From: Giardia muris
Taxonomy: Eukaryota > Fornicata > Diplomonadida > Hexamitidae
Reading direction: 5' to 3'
Assembly (NCBI GenBank): GCA_006247105.1
Contig: CM016925.1
Coordinates: 124,001-188,000, forward strand
Length of the DNA: 64,000 bases
Shown: one piece after another, positions 50,924 to 60,868 of the stretch
How the letters are laid out: every line of letters begins with the position of its first letter
Numbering within the stretch: the first letter of the stretch is position 1
The notes under the pieces: model-generated
Database searches by the model: none
The model's input: the letters and a program-made list of their open reading frames with translations, nothing else
What the model was told of the DNA's origin: nothing
Translations under genes and position numbers: made by a program

Positions 50924-53707
50924 ATGGCACGTCCTCTCGTCTCTATGCACGCACATTCGGGGACGATCCTTCGGGGCGCGGATGATGCCGACAAGGAACT
51001 CTCCGAGGCCATCATGGCCAGTTGCCAAGGGTACTCGGAGGCTTTTCGCAAGTTCTTCACCCCTTATGACAAGAGTGGTGAAGGCCTTTTGAATGAGCTC
51101 GTCTTCCGCCGCATCGTCCGTGGGCTAGGGATCCACGGCCCGACAGACGCTCTAAACCGGGCGATAGAGACCGCGACCGATCCTCATACCGGGATGGTCT
51201 CCTATGACAGATTTCTTGCCCAGTTCTCGTTCAAGGGCGACGCCCCGCCCGAGGGCGCCTCTACCACCAATAGCTACGTGCATACCCGCATCCTGGGCTC
51301 CCACACGAGCGCCGCCGACTCGAGTGTCGAGATGTCTCGGACGCGCTCCGCTGTCTACGGTGACTACACAGGCGTCGTCGACGACCGTGCCATCGCGGGA
51401 GCGCCTTCGGAGCGGACTGACTACAACCTTCAGGCGGAACTCAAGAAGGAAGGCGCCGCGCAGAAGGCTCGCGAGGATGCGCTTGGGACCGAGCTTGGCG
51501 TCTCTCTCAAGCTGATCGCGACGCAGATAGCACAGAAGGGCTCGTGTGTCAAGGTCTTCCGCACAAAGTTCGACCGGGGCCATAACGGAAGCATCACTCG
51601 GCAACAGTTCCTTCTGGGGGTGAGATACTTAGGGATACCATCGGACCTGGTTAGTAACGAAGACATCGACGAGATTTACAACGCCTTCTGCTCGGCAGAC
51701 GGGACGCTCAGTGTATTTGAGTTCGAGACCCTCGTACATGCGGGTGAGGAAGGCAAGGTCTTGACTCGCATGGTCCAGGATCGGCAGGCGCGTTCGACGC
51801 GTGACGCACGTCATGACGTTGCCGTCTTGCTCGAGAGCGGTAAAGACCTTGGTGCCAGCAGAGGTGAGCGTCGCCCTTTGAGGCGTGAGGGCTCGGCGGT
51901 TAACATAGGCTCTATGCACGCCTCCGAGCTGGGGGCGAGTACAACCGCGAACGTTGGGGCGAGCGTGAATGCAAGCAAGGCTATTGGGGCGGCCGCCTCC
52001 TCGATGCAGGCAAACCTACTTCGGTTCAGCGAGGACCAGATTCTTGCCGCTATCAAGCGCCGAATCGCCTCCATCTGCACGAACAAGTTCTCCAGCTTCG
52101 GAGACTGCATGGCAAATGCCCAGGACTACAATCGTAAGGTCACCCCCGAATCGCTACGGAAGTTCATCGTCGCCCAGGCTCCGGAGCTTTGCCCGGAGTA
52201 TGCTGAGAAGCTGCTTGGGTCGCTCGTGACGCAAGAGAAGTTGCGACAGTATGCAAACTCTCTGGGAGTCAACGCTGCGGATATCTCCCCTACCGTCGTC
52301 GCTAGCCAGCCGGATCCGAGCCACATCTCCGCAGTTGTCTTTAACGAGCTCTACAAGCTCCCGGGGGCTGCGGATAGTGGGAAGCAGCGGCTTGATGAGG
52401 AGATCTGGGCCGCCGTAACCCTCGTTTCGACGACAGAGGCGCATGTTGTATCGAAGGCGGCGCTCCAGCAGTCTCTCGCACACCATCAGAGGAACCAGTA
52501 CCAGTGTGTGGACGACCCACCGACGCCGCTCGAGCTATCCACGACGGCTCCGCTGAGCCGCTCGCGGGCGCAGAGCCGGGCGGCGTTTGCGACCGATCCG
52601 AACGCGTACTTCAACGCAGACGCGCCCGACGCGTTCTCTGACTATACCCAGTACAAGAACGACCCCGCTGGCGGCGGGACGCCGAGTGGACGGCGTCTAC
52701 GCCAATCGATGCAGCGGATGGATATGCTTGCAAGCTCCCAGACGCCGCTCGGGGTGAGCGGGGCGGACCGCAGCGCGGAGCTTCACAAGATTCGCCTCCA
52801 GCTCATTGACGCGATGAACGGGCGGAAGACCGCCCTGGCGGAGGCGGTCGCCCTGGCGGCCACGCAGGCGCATGATCCCGCAGCCTTCCGGGATTACCTT
52901 TACGACTTCACGCGCGAGTCTTTGACGCCCCATCAAGTGCAATACGTCCTTGACGGGGCGGTCGATGGGGCGACGGGGCGGATTGATCGGTACGTGGTCC
53001 TCCGAAATCTTCGTCTGGATCGCGATTATTCTGGAGACGTCAGTGCCAGCGTCCAGCCTCGCAAGGCGGACTTTCTCTCGAATGACATGGTCTGTATGTC
53101 TGCGGTCCGCGAGAAGATGCAGGGCCTCACGGAGAAACACGAGACCTACTCGAAGACACAGCGCGATGCGGCCGCTCGCAAGCAACACTCGAGCATCATG
53201 GATCACGTCGGAGACCTGACGGAAGCGGACCTGGCGGCTCGCTCTCTGCGCGCACCAAGCACTGGTCCCATCCCGAGGCACATGGACAGCTCAGGCTTTT
53301 CGAACGTCATCTACGACATGGAGAAGCATGTCACCGACGAATACGAGCAGTGCCTGCAGGAGGCGACAGACTCAGTCGTGCGGGGCAACCGTCGGCGTGC
53401 ACCCGACAGTGCCACCCGCCAGACGGGGTCGTTGATGGTATCGGGCGGCGGGATCTGTTCGACGCGTGACAGCCAGCTCGCGGAGAACGAGGCCAAGATC
53501 CGCCGCGTCCGCAATACCCAGCGCCTAGTGAGTGCCCATGGGACTCCATCTGACGTGACACACCGGCACGGGAAGGCGATGGTAGGGACGAGAAGTCAGT
53601 TGGGTGAGTCCGTTGGGGCTCAGCTCCAAGCCATCGACGCGGAATATCTGCTGGATTATCAGGAGAACCTCAGTGGGGGCGCGAGGTCTACGGCCTTTGA
53701 GGTGTAA
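50924..53707 (+). CDS. Multi-EF-hand protein, 927 residues
   Basis: Starts at ATG 50924, with CAAAAAAAG 8-16 bases upstream. At least three modules of paired, degenerate EF-hands are visible: residues 35-100 (FFTPYDKSGEGLLNELVFRR and TDPHTGMVSYDRFL), about 200-280 (FDRGHNGSITRQQF and SADGTLSVFEFE) and about 655-710 (DGATGRIDRYVVL). A fourth, more eroded module lies near 365-440. Loops lack several ligands, so calcium binding is doubtful at most. Linkers are Ala/Ser/Arg-rich. The repeated paired modules resemble long axonemal EF-hand proteins; a flagellar role is likely but unproven. Confidence 0.75.
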   Translation: MARPLVSMHAHSGTILRGADDADKELSEAIMASCQGYSEAFRKFFTPYDKSGEGLLNELVFRRIVRGLGIHGPTDALNRAIETATDPHTGMVSYDRFLAQFSFKGDAPPEGASTTNSYVHTRILGSHTSAADSSVEMSRTRSAVYGDYTGVVDDRAIAGAPSERTDYNLQAELKKEGAAQKAREDALGTELGVSLKLIATQIAQKGSCVKVFRTKFDRGHNGSITRQQFLLGVRYLGIPSDLVSNEDIDEIYNAFCSADGTLSVFEFETLVHAGEEGKVLTRMVQDRQARSTRDARHDVAVLLESGKDLGASRGERRPLRREGSAVNIGSMHASELGASTTANVGASVNASKAIGAAASSMQANLLRFSEDQILAAIKRRIASICTNKFSSFGDCMANAQDYNRKVTPESLRKFIVAQAPELCPEYAEKLLGSLVTQEKLRQYANSLGVNAADISPTVVASQPDPSHISAVVFNELYKLPGAADSGKQRLDEEIWAAVTLVSTTEAHVVSKAALQQSLAHHQRNQYQCVDDPPTPLELSTTAPLSRSRAQSRAAFATDPNAYFNADAPDAFSDYTQYKNDPAGGGTPSGRRLRQSMQRMDMLASSQTPLGVSGADRSAELHKIRLQLIDAMNGRKTALAEAVALAATQAHDPAAFRDYLYDFTRESLTPHQVQYVLDGAVDGATGRIDRYVVLRNLRLDRDYSGDVSASVQPRKADFLSNDMVCMSAVREKMQGLTEKHETYSKTQRDAAARKQHSSIMDHVGDLTEADLAARSLRAPSTGPIPRHMDSSGFSNVIYDMEKHVTDEYEQCLQEATDSVVRGNRRRAPDSATRQTGSLMVSGGGICSTRDSQLAENEAKIRRVRNTQRLVSAHGTPSDVTHRHGKAMVGTRSQLGESVGAQLQAIDAEYLLDYQENLSGGARSTAFEV

Positions 53708-53808
53708 GGTATGAGCCATGGGCCGTGTGCTCCGGAGGCGTCTGATCTGTTGTAGTACTCTGAATTCTGACTGAAGGGGAGGTCGTCTGAGATAAATGAC
53801 ACAAGAAG

Positions 53809-53815
53809 AGTAAAT
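53809..53815 (+). terminator. AGTAAAT poly(A)-type signal
   Basis: A full AGTRAAY match about 100 bp downstream of the EF-hand gene stop in the 249-bp interval before the convergent ankyrin gene. I see no gene in this interval. Confidence 0.4.
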
Positions 53816-53956
53816 GGAGGTCTTTGTGAAGAAAGGTGGGCGCGCTGGTTGGTCCGAAGGTCTGAGTTTTGGGGGTCTGACTTATGAGGCAAGAATAGTG
53901 CTCTTTCCCCCTACTCTACTACTCCCATGGTAGCCATCTGATGTCCCAGGGATAGT

Positions 53957-55342
53957 TTACAAGCTATCGAGGTTACGTAACGACCTGGCGAGCTCGTGAT
54001 GGCCACCTTTTTCTGCATAGTATGCGGCAGTGTATCCCGCATAGTCCCGAAGCTTCGCCTCAAGAGGAGCAAGAATCCGGACAACTTCCAAGTGACCACC
54101 ATAGGCTGCAGCCATTAAAGCAGACCAACCATCATTGGCTTGAATACCCGCTTCACGTCCAACAAGTAAGGCGACGGTGGAGACGTCGCCCTTCTGGGCC
54201 GCCAGCATGAGTGCTGTCCAACCCTCCTTATCCTGAACGCCATACTCCAAAGGGGCCAACATCTCGATGACACGCCGGTGCTCATACTCAATTGCGATCA
54301 TCAAGGCCGTTTGGCCCTTGATGTTCTGTCTTAGACACTCAGTATTGATCAGGGCCTCAACAACGGCGATATGGCCAAGATACGCAGCCCCCATAAGAGC
54401 CGTCATTGAATCATCGCTATCGTACATTCGGGTGAGAGAGGTGGTGATGAGGACGCTATGATAGGCTGGGGGGACGTTCTGCAATAGGGCATCATAACGT
54501 GCTCCTGGTTCCACCGAAGGACGTGAGCTAGCAAGCCTCGAACCTTCATGCAGGGATGCGTTCAGAGATTCCACCTCTGCCGCATCCGCCTCGAGTAGAA
54601 GAGAGCTAATGTTCGTCAAGGCCAGGTCCTTTGCAGCGGTCTCAGCGCTGTATAGCTTCACCAACTGCCGAACCTCCGCGAAGTCCGCCTGGACGTCTCC
54701 AAGTAGGTTGGGGTCGCTAGTGTACTGACTGGCATCGACGCTTTCGCCCAGCTGCGACTCTGCCGTGGCTGGTTGATGTCCAGTTATGTACTCCGCCAAA
54801 TACTGAGCGATGGACATGTGGTTCTGCTCGGCGGCGGCGACAATGGCCATTCGCGCGTCGTAGCAATACCCCCCATGGACGGGCGATGTTAGTAGCTCGA
54901 CGCACTTCTGATGCCCGTTCTCCGCCGCCAGTGTGAGGGCTGTACGGCCTTTCTTGTCAAAGGCATATCGACTGACAGTCATCAAGGCCTCAACCGCCTC
55001 ACTACACCCAGCCTCCGCCGCAAGCATCAATGCCGTACGTCCATCCGGCAGAACATTCCTCCCTTCAAATGGCGCAAGTGCAAGACAAACCTCCCGTTGG
55101 TTTGGAGGATTTGAGAGGGCGACAAGCATAAGGGCCGTGTAATGGTCTGCGTTCTGTGCCGAGTTCTCCGCCGGGGCGAGAAGATGGACAAGCTCAAGGT
55201 CACCAGCCTTCGCGGCCCACATCAATGCAGTCTCCTCGTTTCTCGTCCGCGTCAGCTTCATGGTCGGCAATGCGGCGACCACCGCCTCGTAGTCCCGGCT
55301 CTGGACGGAGTTGAACCACGACTGCGGGGTCGATACCGTCAT
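53957..55342 (-). CDS. Ankyrin-repeat protein 21.1 (shorter paralogue)
   Basis: Predicted 461 residues starting in ACAAAAATGAC. Ankyrin repeats occur in two blocks: about four at residues 37-180 (ETALMWAAKAGDLELVHLL, RTALMLAAEAGCSEAVEAL) and five at 315-455 (MTALMGAAYLGHIAVVEAL, WTALMLAAQKGDVSTVALL). Between them lies a helical linker of about 130 residues with an acidic stretch. There is no kinase or RING module. This is the Giardia 'protein 21.1' class, a large family of ankyrin-only proteins of unknown partners. It lies 37 bp downstream of a longer paralogue with the same two-block design. Confidence 0.92.
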   Translation of the reverse strand: MTVSTPQSWFNSVQSRDYEAVVAALPTMKLTRTRNEETALMWAAKAGDLELVHLLAPAENSAQNADHYTALMLVALSNPPNQREVCLALAPFEGRNVLPDGRTALMLAAEAGCSEAVEALMTVSRYAFDKKGRTALTLAAENGHQKCVELLTSPVHGGYCYDARMAIVAAAEQNHMSIAQYLAEYITGHQPATAESQLGESVDASQYTSDPNLLGDVQADFAEVRQLVKLYSAETAAKDLALTNISSLLLEADAAEVESLNASLHEGSRLASSRPSVEPGARYDALLQNVPPAYHSVLITTSLTRMYDSDDSMTALMGAAYLGHIAVVEALINTECLRQNIKGQTALMIAIEYEHRRVIEMLAPLEYGVQDKEGWTALMLAAQKGDVSTVALLVGREAGIQANDGWSALMAAAYGGHLEVVRILAPLEAKLRDYAGYTAAYYAEKGGHHELARSLRNLDSL

Positions 55343-55379
55343 TTTTGTTGTTCACTGCTCGTCTTGCTCCTCCCTTCCC

Positions 55380-57488
55380 TCACCTCCCTAGCCTGAGGTG
55401 AGCAGCCAGATCGCCAAAGTCATGCATCTCAGCATAATCCGCAGCCGTGTTCCCAGACTTGTCCTTAAGAGGGCGCTCAGCTATGAGAAGATCGGCAACC
55501 TTCCGATGCCCATGGCTCGCCGCACTCATCAGAGCTGTCCACCCGGATGACGTCTGCATCCCCTCTTCCGCCGAAAGACAACGGGCGATCGCGACATACC
55601 CATTCTGCGCCGCACACATCAAGGCCGTCCAACCATCCTGCATCGACATCCGCAGCTCCTGAGCGATGAGGAGCTCGGCGCAGGACAAATGGCCGTGATA
55701 TGCCGCACACATCAACGCAGTGTACCCGTCCTTGCGCTGCATCCCAGCCTCTCGCGGAGCGAGGAGCGTGGCGATCCCCGTGTGCCCATTACGAGCCGCC
55801 CGCATCAACGCGGTCTCGCCTTGGTTGTCGTTCATGGCCGCCTCCTTCTCCATGAGGATCCGCACGACGTCGATGTGGCCCTCCTCCGCCGCCAGCATCA
55901 GGGCCGTATACCCGTCGTGGTCGCGGTAGCAAGCCTCATGGGCGAGAAGAGCCTCCACTATACGGGCATTCCCCATCTCAGCCGCAAGCATCAACGCGGT
56001 TGACCCACCATCCGTCTGGATCCCAACCTCGAACGGGGCAAGTAGTTGGGCGCATTCCAGCTGGTCCATGATCGCGGCATACATCAGGGCGGTGTGCCCA
56101 TCCCGATTCTGTCGCCCAGAGTCGGAACGCATCAGTTCACGAACGCGCGCCGTATTCCCAACCCGCGCAGCCTCCATCAACGCCGTATGGTCATTCGTGT
56201 CGAGCTTGATGACTTTGACGTGATCGACGTTCCGTGCTAGCTTCGTCGAGGGTGTTCCAGTTCCGGCACCCGTGACCTCTGCAAAGTTCGACGGGCGGCT
56301 CGAGCGCGCTTGTGCGGCGACACGACGGGTCGCAATGATGCTAGACGTGATGTTACTACTACGTGCGGTCCGGGCGGGCGAGGCGTACGACGTTCCCAAG
56401 CCTCCAACAGGTCGACGACGTCCAGTCCCAGTAGTCCCAGTCGTCGGAGTCCCTACGCGCGAGCTACGGGCCGGAGAGTTGACAGCAGACCCGCGGAGAC
56501 TAGCATTCGCTCGTGACGTGGGGGTATGAATCTCTTTCCCAGCTGCCGTGATGTACGAGCGTCCAGTCTCCCCAATCGGCCGGAAACTGGCCTTAAGCGC
56601 CGCGATCTCGGTCTCAACGGGATTGATGCGCATCACAGACTCGAACTGGTCGACCATGGGGCTAGGGCGCGTAGGACTCGTACGGACCGAGGATTGAGCG
56701 TAAGAGAGTGTTGGAGTCCGCATGGGTGAGCGGCGGAGCGCGGCGACACTCAAGTTGGCCACAGGGTCTGGAGACGTGCGGGAAACTCCAAGCGTCTCGC
56801 TTTCACGCCTGATGAAGGTCTCGACATCGGCGTACTCAGCAACGACATCTCCGATCCGTTCAACGCCCTCCTCGGGCTGGACCACATCATACGAAGGAAC
56901 GTCGGCAGCTTTGGCCTCGTCCTCCTGAGAACGCCTAGCATGCCCATCAATGTAGCTGCGAAGAAGTCGGATGAGCAGGTCGTAGCCGCAGCGCTCCGCG
57001 ATCTCAAGAGCTTGAGGCGCCTCAGACATGTACATCTGATTACCCTTGCGTAGAAGCTCCTTAACGCAGTCTTCGGAGGCTGCCTCGGTGGCATAGATGA
57101 GGGCGGTCTTTCCGGTCTCATCGGCAGCGAGAGGGTTGAAGTCGACCAGAAGCTCGACGCCCTTGGCGAAGCCTACTCGAGCGGCACACATCAAGGGAGT
57201 AGCTCCATTTGGACCAACGAAGTCTCCCTCGTACGGGGCGAGGGCCTGGACGCAAGGCAGGGCGCGCGCCTCGAGGGCGAACATCAGGGCGACCTTCCCG
57301 TCGGGGCTAGTGAGGGAGTGCTCGTAAGGGGCGAGGACTCGAACCAGCTCCGCGCGGTTGAGCCGGGCTGCGCGCTGGAGCGCCGTGTATCCGTCCGCCC
57401 CGCGCGTCGAGGCAAACTCCTGCAGGAGGGCGACGACCGCATCGGGGTCGCCCGCGTCGACGGCGTCCCACCACTGCTCTGCGGACAT
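55380..57488 (-). CDS. Ankyrin-repeat protein 21.1 (longer paralogue)
   Basis: Predicted 702 residues starting in AAAAAACCGGATG. Four N-terminal ankyrin repeats (residues 33-185) are followed by a linker of about 230 residues rich in Ser, Arg, Thr and Pro (SPTRPSPMVDQFESV, SRVGTPTTGTTGTG). Eight regular repeats and a degenerate cap fill residues 430-700 (HTALMYAAIMDQLECAQLL, YTALMLAAEEGHIDVVRIL). The disordered linker has many TP and SP sites. It shares its upstream region (30 bp) with the PABPN1-like gene. It is probably related by tandem duplication to the gene downstream, given the identical arrangement of blocks. Confidence 0.93.
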   Translation of the reverse strand: MSAEQWWDAVDAGDPDAVVALLQEFASTRGADGYTALQRAARLNRAELVRVLAPYEHSLTSPDGKVALMFALEARALPCVQALAPYEGDFVGPNGATPLMCAARVGFAKGVELLVDFNPLAADETGKTALIYATEAASEDCVKELLRKGNQMYMSEAPQALEIAERCGYDLLIRLLRSYIDGHARRSQEDEAKAADVPSYDVVQPEEGVERIGDVVAEYADVETFIRRESETLGVSRTSPDPVANLSVAALRRSPMRTPTLSYAQSSVRTSPTRPSPMVDQFESVMRINPVETEIAALKASFRPIGETGRSYITAAGKEIHTPTSRANASLRGSAVNSPARSSRVGTPTTGTTGTGRRRPVGGLGTSYASPARTARSSNITSSIIATRRVAAQARSSRPSNFAEVTGAGTGTPSTKLARNVDHVKVIKLDTNDHTALMEAARVGNTARVRELMRSDSGRQNRDGHTALMYAAIMDQLECAQLLAPFEVGIQTDGGSTALMLAAEMGNARIVEALLAHEACYRDHDGYTALMLAAEEGHIDVVRILMEKEAAMNDNQGETALMRAARNGHTGIATLLAPREAGMQRKDGYTALMCAAYHGHLSCAELLIAQELRMSMQDGWTALMCAAQNGYVAIARCLSAEEGMQTSSGWTALMSAASHGHRKVADLLIAERPLKDKSGNTAADYAEMHDFGDLAAHLRLGR

Positions 57489-57518
57489 CCGGTTTTTTCG
57501 AATTTGCTGGTATTTCCT
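57489..57518. promoter_or_regulatory. 30-bp divergent promoter
   Basis: All the DNA between the start codons of the 702-residue ankyrin protein and the RRM protein. It contains GGTTTTTTCGAATTTG, A/T-rich on both strands. Confidence 0.5.
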
Positions 57519-57977
57519 ATGTGGCCCGAGGAGGTTGCAGCCTATGTTGAAAGGGGGCTGAGCAACGTCTCCGAGGCGCCCATGGAAACGGAGTTCGCGG
57601 AGGTACCCACCGATGCGGAGGGACTTCTGACGCTCCTCGCGTCGTATACCACGGAACCCTTGGTCCCAGTCGCTCTCGAAGCGTTCCAGAAGCCGGAGGA
57701 ACCCGAGCGCTTACCTGCACGTTACCAGACCGAGGACGATCGGACTTCTGTCTTCATCTCTCATATTCCACGAGGCCGGGAGGATGACTTACGTGAGGCA
57801 CTTAGGCGTGAGGTTGGTGGGTTCCGAGAGTTCAGTGCGAGGCGAGGGACGATGACGGCGGTTGTATCATTCTTCAAGGAGGCGGATGTGCGGCGAGCGA
57901 TCGACTTGTTCCACAATCGCCTTTTTCGTGGGCGGTGCTTAACGGTAGTCCCGAAGACTACGCGCCAGAGCCAATAG
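57519..57977 (+). CDS. PABPN1-like RRM protein
   Basis: Predicted 152 residues from ATG 57519; the frame is open upstream but inside the antisense of the ankyrin gene. One RRM spans about 75-147. RNP2 is SVFISHI (77-83) and RNP1 is TAVVSFFK (113-120), which lacks the usual G-F-A-Y. The end LFRGRCLTVVPKTTRQ matches the PABPN1 ending 'LFRGR.I.V.PKRTN'. The N-terminus has an acidic stretch as in PABPN1. PABPN1 binds nascent poly(A) in the nucleus and sets tail length. Another single-RRM protein is possible. Confidence 0.7.
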   Translation: MWPEEVAAYVERGLSNVSEAPMETEFAEVPTDAEGLLTLLASYTTEPLVPVALEAFQKPEEPERLPARYQTEDDRTSVFISHIPRGREDDLREALRREVGGFREFSARRGTMTAVVSFFKEADVRRAIDLFHNRLFRGRCLTVVPKTTRQSQ

Positions 57978-58024
57978 GATGACATGGCGAGAAGGAGAGC
58001 AAGGTAAACTTAGGCTCGGAAAAA

Positions 58025-60868
58025 ATGCACTCTATCGCACCTCCCGACCTGATTAGAGACGTCTACATCGCGCTGTGTCGCGATAACGAGGAGAGCCCGT
58101 CGAGGGAGGGGCTGGACTGGATGACGCGGCTCTTTCGGGCGAGCCGAGGAGCGGCACTGACCCTTCGATCTGCACGGATCGGTCCGATGGCGGCCGTCTC
58201 GCTCGTCAAGCATCTCGAAGCGACGACCGTACAAGCGATCGATCTGTACGATAACGACATTCGAAACGCTGGCTTCTTAGCCCTGTTGAAGTTCGCAGAG
58301 AGACATCAAACGTTCCATGGCCTCAACGTCGGAGCTAATGGGATCGGGGCGGATGGGGCCCTCGCGCTGGCGGAGATGATCCAGGGAAATACAAGTCTTG
58401 AGGCGATCGAGCTTGGAGTTCCTTCTGGGTACTGGTTTAGGCCAGTCGGGCATGGAGCACGAGGTACTAGGCCCGGAGACTCGATCCGTGCGAATTATAT
58501 CGACTCCAACTCGAGCGCGAAGCTAGCCAAAGCGTTAATGTATAACAGTAGCTTGAAATATTTGGGACTAGGTGGGAACTTCATCGGGGTGACTCAGCCC
58601 TTGGCCATGGGGAGCTCTGAGAGTGCATATGGCGCTGGACGGACGGTGGAGCTTGATGGCCCGACCAGCTTCGGAGCCATGCTCTCCGTTAACGTGGGTC
58701 TAGTAGCGCTTGACCTATCAGATAATAAGTTGGGAAATATTGGACTCACCGCGATCTTCCGTGGCCTCTCTCGGAACTCATATGTTCGTCGTCTCAATAT
58801 CTCCCGGAATCATGCGACCTTTGTCGCCATGCCCATGCTCTCCTGCATCTTGGCCTCTCGAAATTGCGTCCTTGAGGAAATCCGACTGGCACATAATACT
58901 CTTGGGCTTGATGGGGCAAAATCCTTAGCGTTTGGTTTGGCCGCTTGCCATTCACTCCGAGTACTTGATTTGGAAGGGTGCGCCCTAAGTGATGAAGGAG
59001 TTGCAATAATCTGTGGCGTCCTTTGTAGCCCACTTTTACGACCGGGACTTAGAAGAGACGAAGATCTTTCCCTCTTTGTCACAGAAACAATGGGGGCCCG
59101 GTCTCCGGGCGATGAACTTCAAGAGGAGCGTCAAAGGAACGAGAGGATGCATGCCCTCTTCGATCAGATCCTCGAAAGTCGTGGAGACGGCCCAAATCAT
59201 TTGATAGTTATTCGCTCATCGACTGGAAGGATTATTTCTCAAACCGTCATTCCACGCGATGGAGTCACTGAGCGGCCCTCCATCATCCCAGATGCCGCTC
59301 GCACCCTCAGTGGGAGCGCCTCGAGGCCTCCGGATAAAAGATTCAACGACGATGAGGACTTCCAAGAGGTGGAGAGAACCGTCCTTCTGACGGAACCCGG
59401 AATCTCTGAGGGCACCGAGGCCGGTGGAGACGAGGAAGATAATAACGATGATGACGAAGATGACTTCCTTGTGGCCGATGTCACTACCCCTCACTACGAG
59501 TCCGGCACGTTCTCAGCCATTCATTCGTTCAACTTCGCCGCAAATGGCATGGGTCCCATCGGAATCCGATGCTTTTGCAAGCTTGCCGCGTCTCGCATGG
59601 GACTCCAGCATGTCTCCCTCTCCTACAATCGCCTCGGAAACGCCGGGGCGATGGCCTTAGCTAGCGCCCTGCTTTGCGACCAGCTCGATATGAACGAGGT
59701 GGTGGCGTACTATCAAGAAAGCGAGAGGGCGAAGCAAGCGGCACAGCGACCGGAGCTACGAGATCCAAGTAGGGTCAATACAGAGCTTCGTGTTTTGGAC
59801 CTGGAGACCTGCCATATTGGGAGCGACGGGTTTGTTGCACTCTGCTTTGCCAGTCTTCATCTTCCGAACCTGACGAAGATTAACCTCTGCAACAATTTCA
59901 TTGGGTATGCGGGTGGGGATATTGGGGTTTCTCTTCTCAATGAGAACCCGACGCTTCTGACGGTGGTGATGCGGGGGAACCAGATTTCACATACTGCAGC
60001 CACTCGGTTGTCACGGACGTTGGCTAGAAACAGACGACGGGTAGCTCTCCGCATACCATCTCAGCTCCGGCGAGAGATTGCAGAACATGAGGCGGAGACT
60101 AAGCAGTTACCCATCCTCCGAGAAGAATTGGACTTCATGACACAAACCGTTCAAGATGCAGAGGCTTATCAGCGCACCATCGAGAACCTTCACGCGGAAA
60201 TGGTCGACAATTTCGCTCGACAGAAGAATGCTCTAAGTGCCAAGGTACACCAGACGCACGATGCCACAAAGGGAGCAGCTGAAAGTGCGGAGGGTCTTCG
60301 GGCCAAAATCCCAGCCGTTCAAGCACAGATCACAGCACAACTCGAGAATGCCGAGCGACTTCTTCGAGAGGAGATCGCCACGACTGCGACGTTGGACGAG
60401 CAGTTCCAAGTGGCGTCAGCTCGGTTAGCGGAGACGGACCAACAATGCGAAGAACAACGAGCGGATGCCGACCGGCGAATTGCTGAGGTCCAGGCCCGAT
60501 TATCGCAGGTTCTCGAGGTCAACCGCCGGGCGGAGAAGCTGACAGAGGCATTACGCGCGGGTTATGATGACATCATTACACGTGCCGCCGGGAGCCGGCA
60601 CCTGAACCGTACGACTGGAGCGATGAACCCAGACATCATGGCACAGGTCCTCGATCGCCTAGGCGCGGTGGCCTCGGGCAAGCTTACAATCCCTCGACCT
60701 ATTGGGTATGACGTTGGAGAGTCACTTCTGACACCACCAGAGTCACCTGCACCGCGGAAGAGTACCAAGGGGAAGAAGGGAAAGAAAGGAAGCAAAGGGA
60801 AGAAGTCCAGACCTGTTTCGCGGAGCGGGACTCGAGCACCTATGACAGCTGCACCTCGGAAGCAATGA
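58025..60868 (+). CDS. Leucine-rich repeat protein with coiled-coil tail
   Basis: Predicted 947 residues starting in GGAAAAAATGC. RNI-type LRRs run through residues 45-340 (VQAIDLYDNDIRNAGFLALL, LVALDLSDNKLGNIGLTAIF). An acidic linker follows (EEDNNDDDEDDF, about 470-480). More LRRs lie at 495-660 (LQHVSLSYNRLGNAGAMAL). A coiled coil occupies about 690-850. The C-terminus is a lysine/serine-rich tail (KKGKKGSKGKKSRPVSR). LRR plus coiled coil points to flagellar or cytoskeletal scaffolding, but no orthologue is obvious. The 3' end overlaps the SP-RING gene by 29 bp. Confidence 0.8.
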   Translation: MHSIAPPDLIRDVYIALCRDNEESPSREGLDWMTRLFRASRGAALTLRSARIGPMAAVSLVKHLEATTVQAIDLYDNDIRNAGFLALLKFAERHQTFHGLNVGANGIGADGALALAEMIQGNTSLEAIELGVPSGYWFRPVGHGARGTRPGDSIRANYIDSNSSAKLAKALMYNSSLKYLGLGGNFIGVTQPLAMGSSESAYGAGRTVELDGPTSFGAMLSVNVGLVALDLSDNKLGNIGLTAIFRGLSRNSYVRRLNISRNHATFVAMPMLSCILASRNCVLEEIRLAHNTLGLDGAKSLAFGLAACHSLRVLDLEGCALSDEGVAIICGVLCSPLLRPGLRRDEDLSLFVTETMGARSPGDELQEERQRNERMHALFDQILESRGDGPNHLIVIRSSTGRIISQTVIPRDGVTERPSIIPDAARTLSGSASRPPDKRFNDDEDFQEVERTVLLTEPGISEGTEAGGDEEDNNDDDEDDFLVADVTTPHYESGTFSAIHSFNFAANGMGPIGIRCFCKLAASRMGLQHVSLSYNRLGNAGAMALASALLCDQLDMNEVVAYYQESERAKQAAQRPELRDPSRVNTELRVLDLETCHIGSDGFVALCFASLHLPNLTKINLCNNFIGYAGGDIGVSLLNENPTLLTVVMRGNQISHTAATRLSRTLARNRRRVALRIPSQLRREIAEHEAETKQLPILREELDFMTQTVQDAEAYQRTIENLHAEMVDNFARQKNALSAKVHQTHDATKGAAESAEGLRAKIPAVQAQITAQLENAERLLREEIATTATLDEQFQVASARLAETDQQCEEQRADADRRIAEVQARLSQVLEVNRRAEKLTEALRAGYDDIITRAAGSRHLNRTTGAMNPDIMAQVLDRLGAVASGKLTIPRPIGYDVGESLLTPPESPAPRKSTKGKKGKKGSKGKKSRPVSRSGTRAPMTAAPRKQ

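Noticed and set aside
52697..53281. Minus-strand frame of 194 codons inside the EF-hand gene
   Set aside because: Antisense shadow with Arg/Leu/Val-rich sequence, no initiator, inside a continuous well-supported gene.
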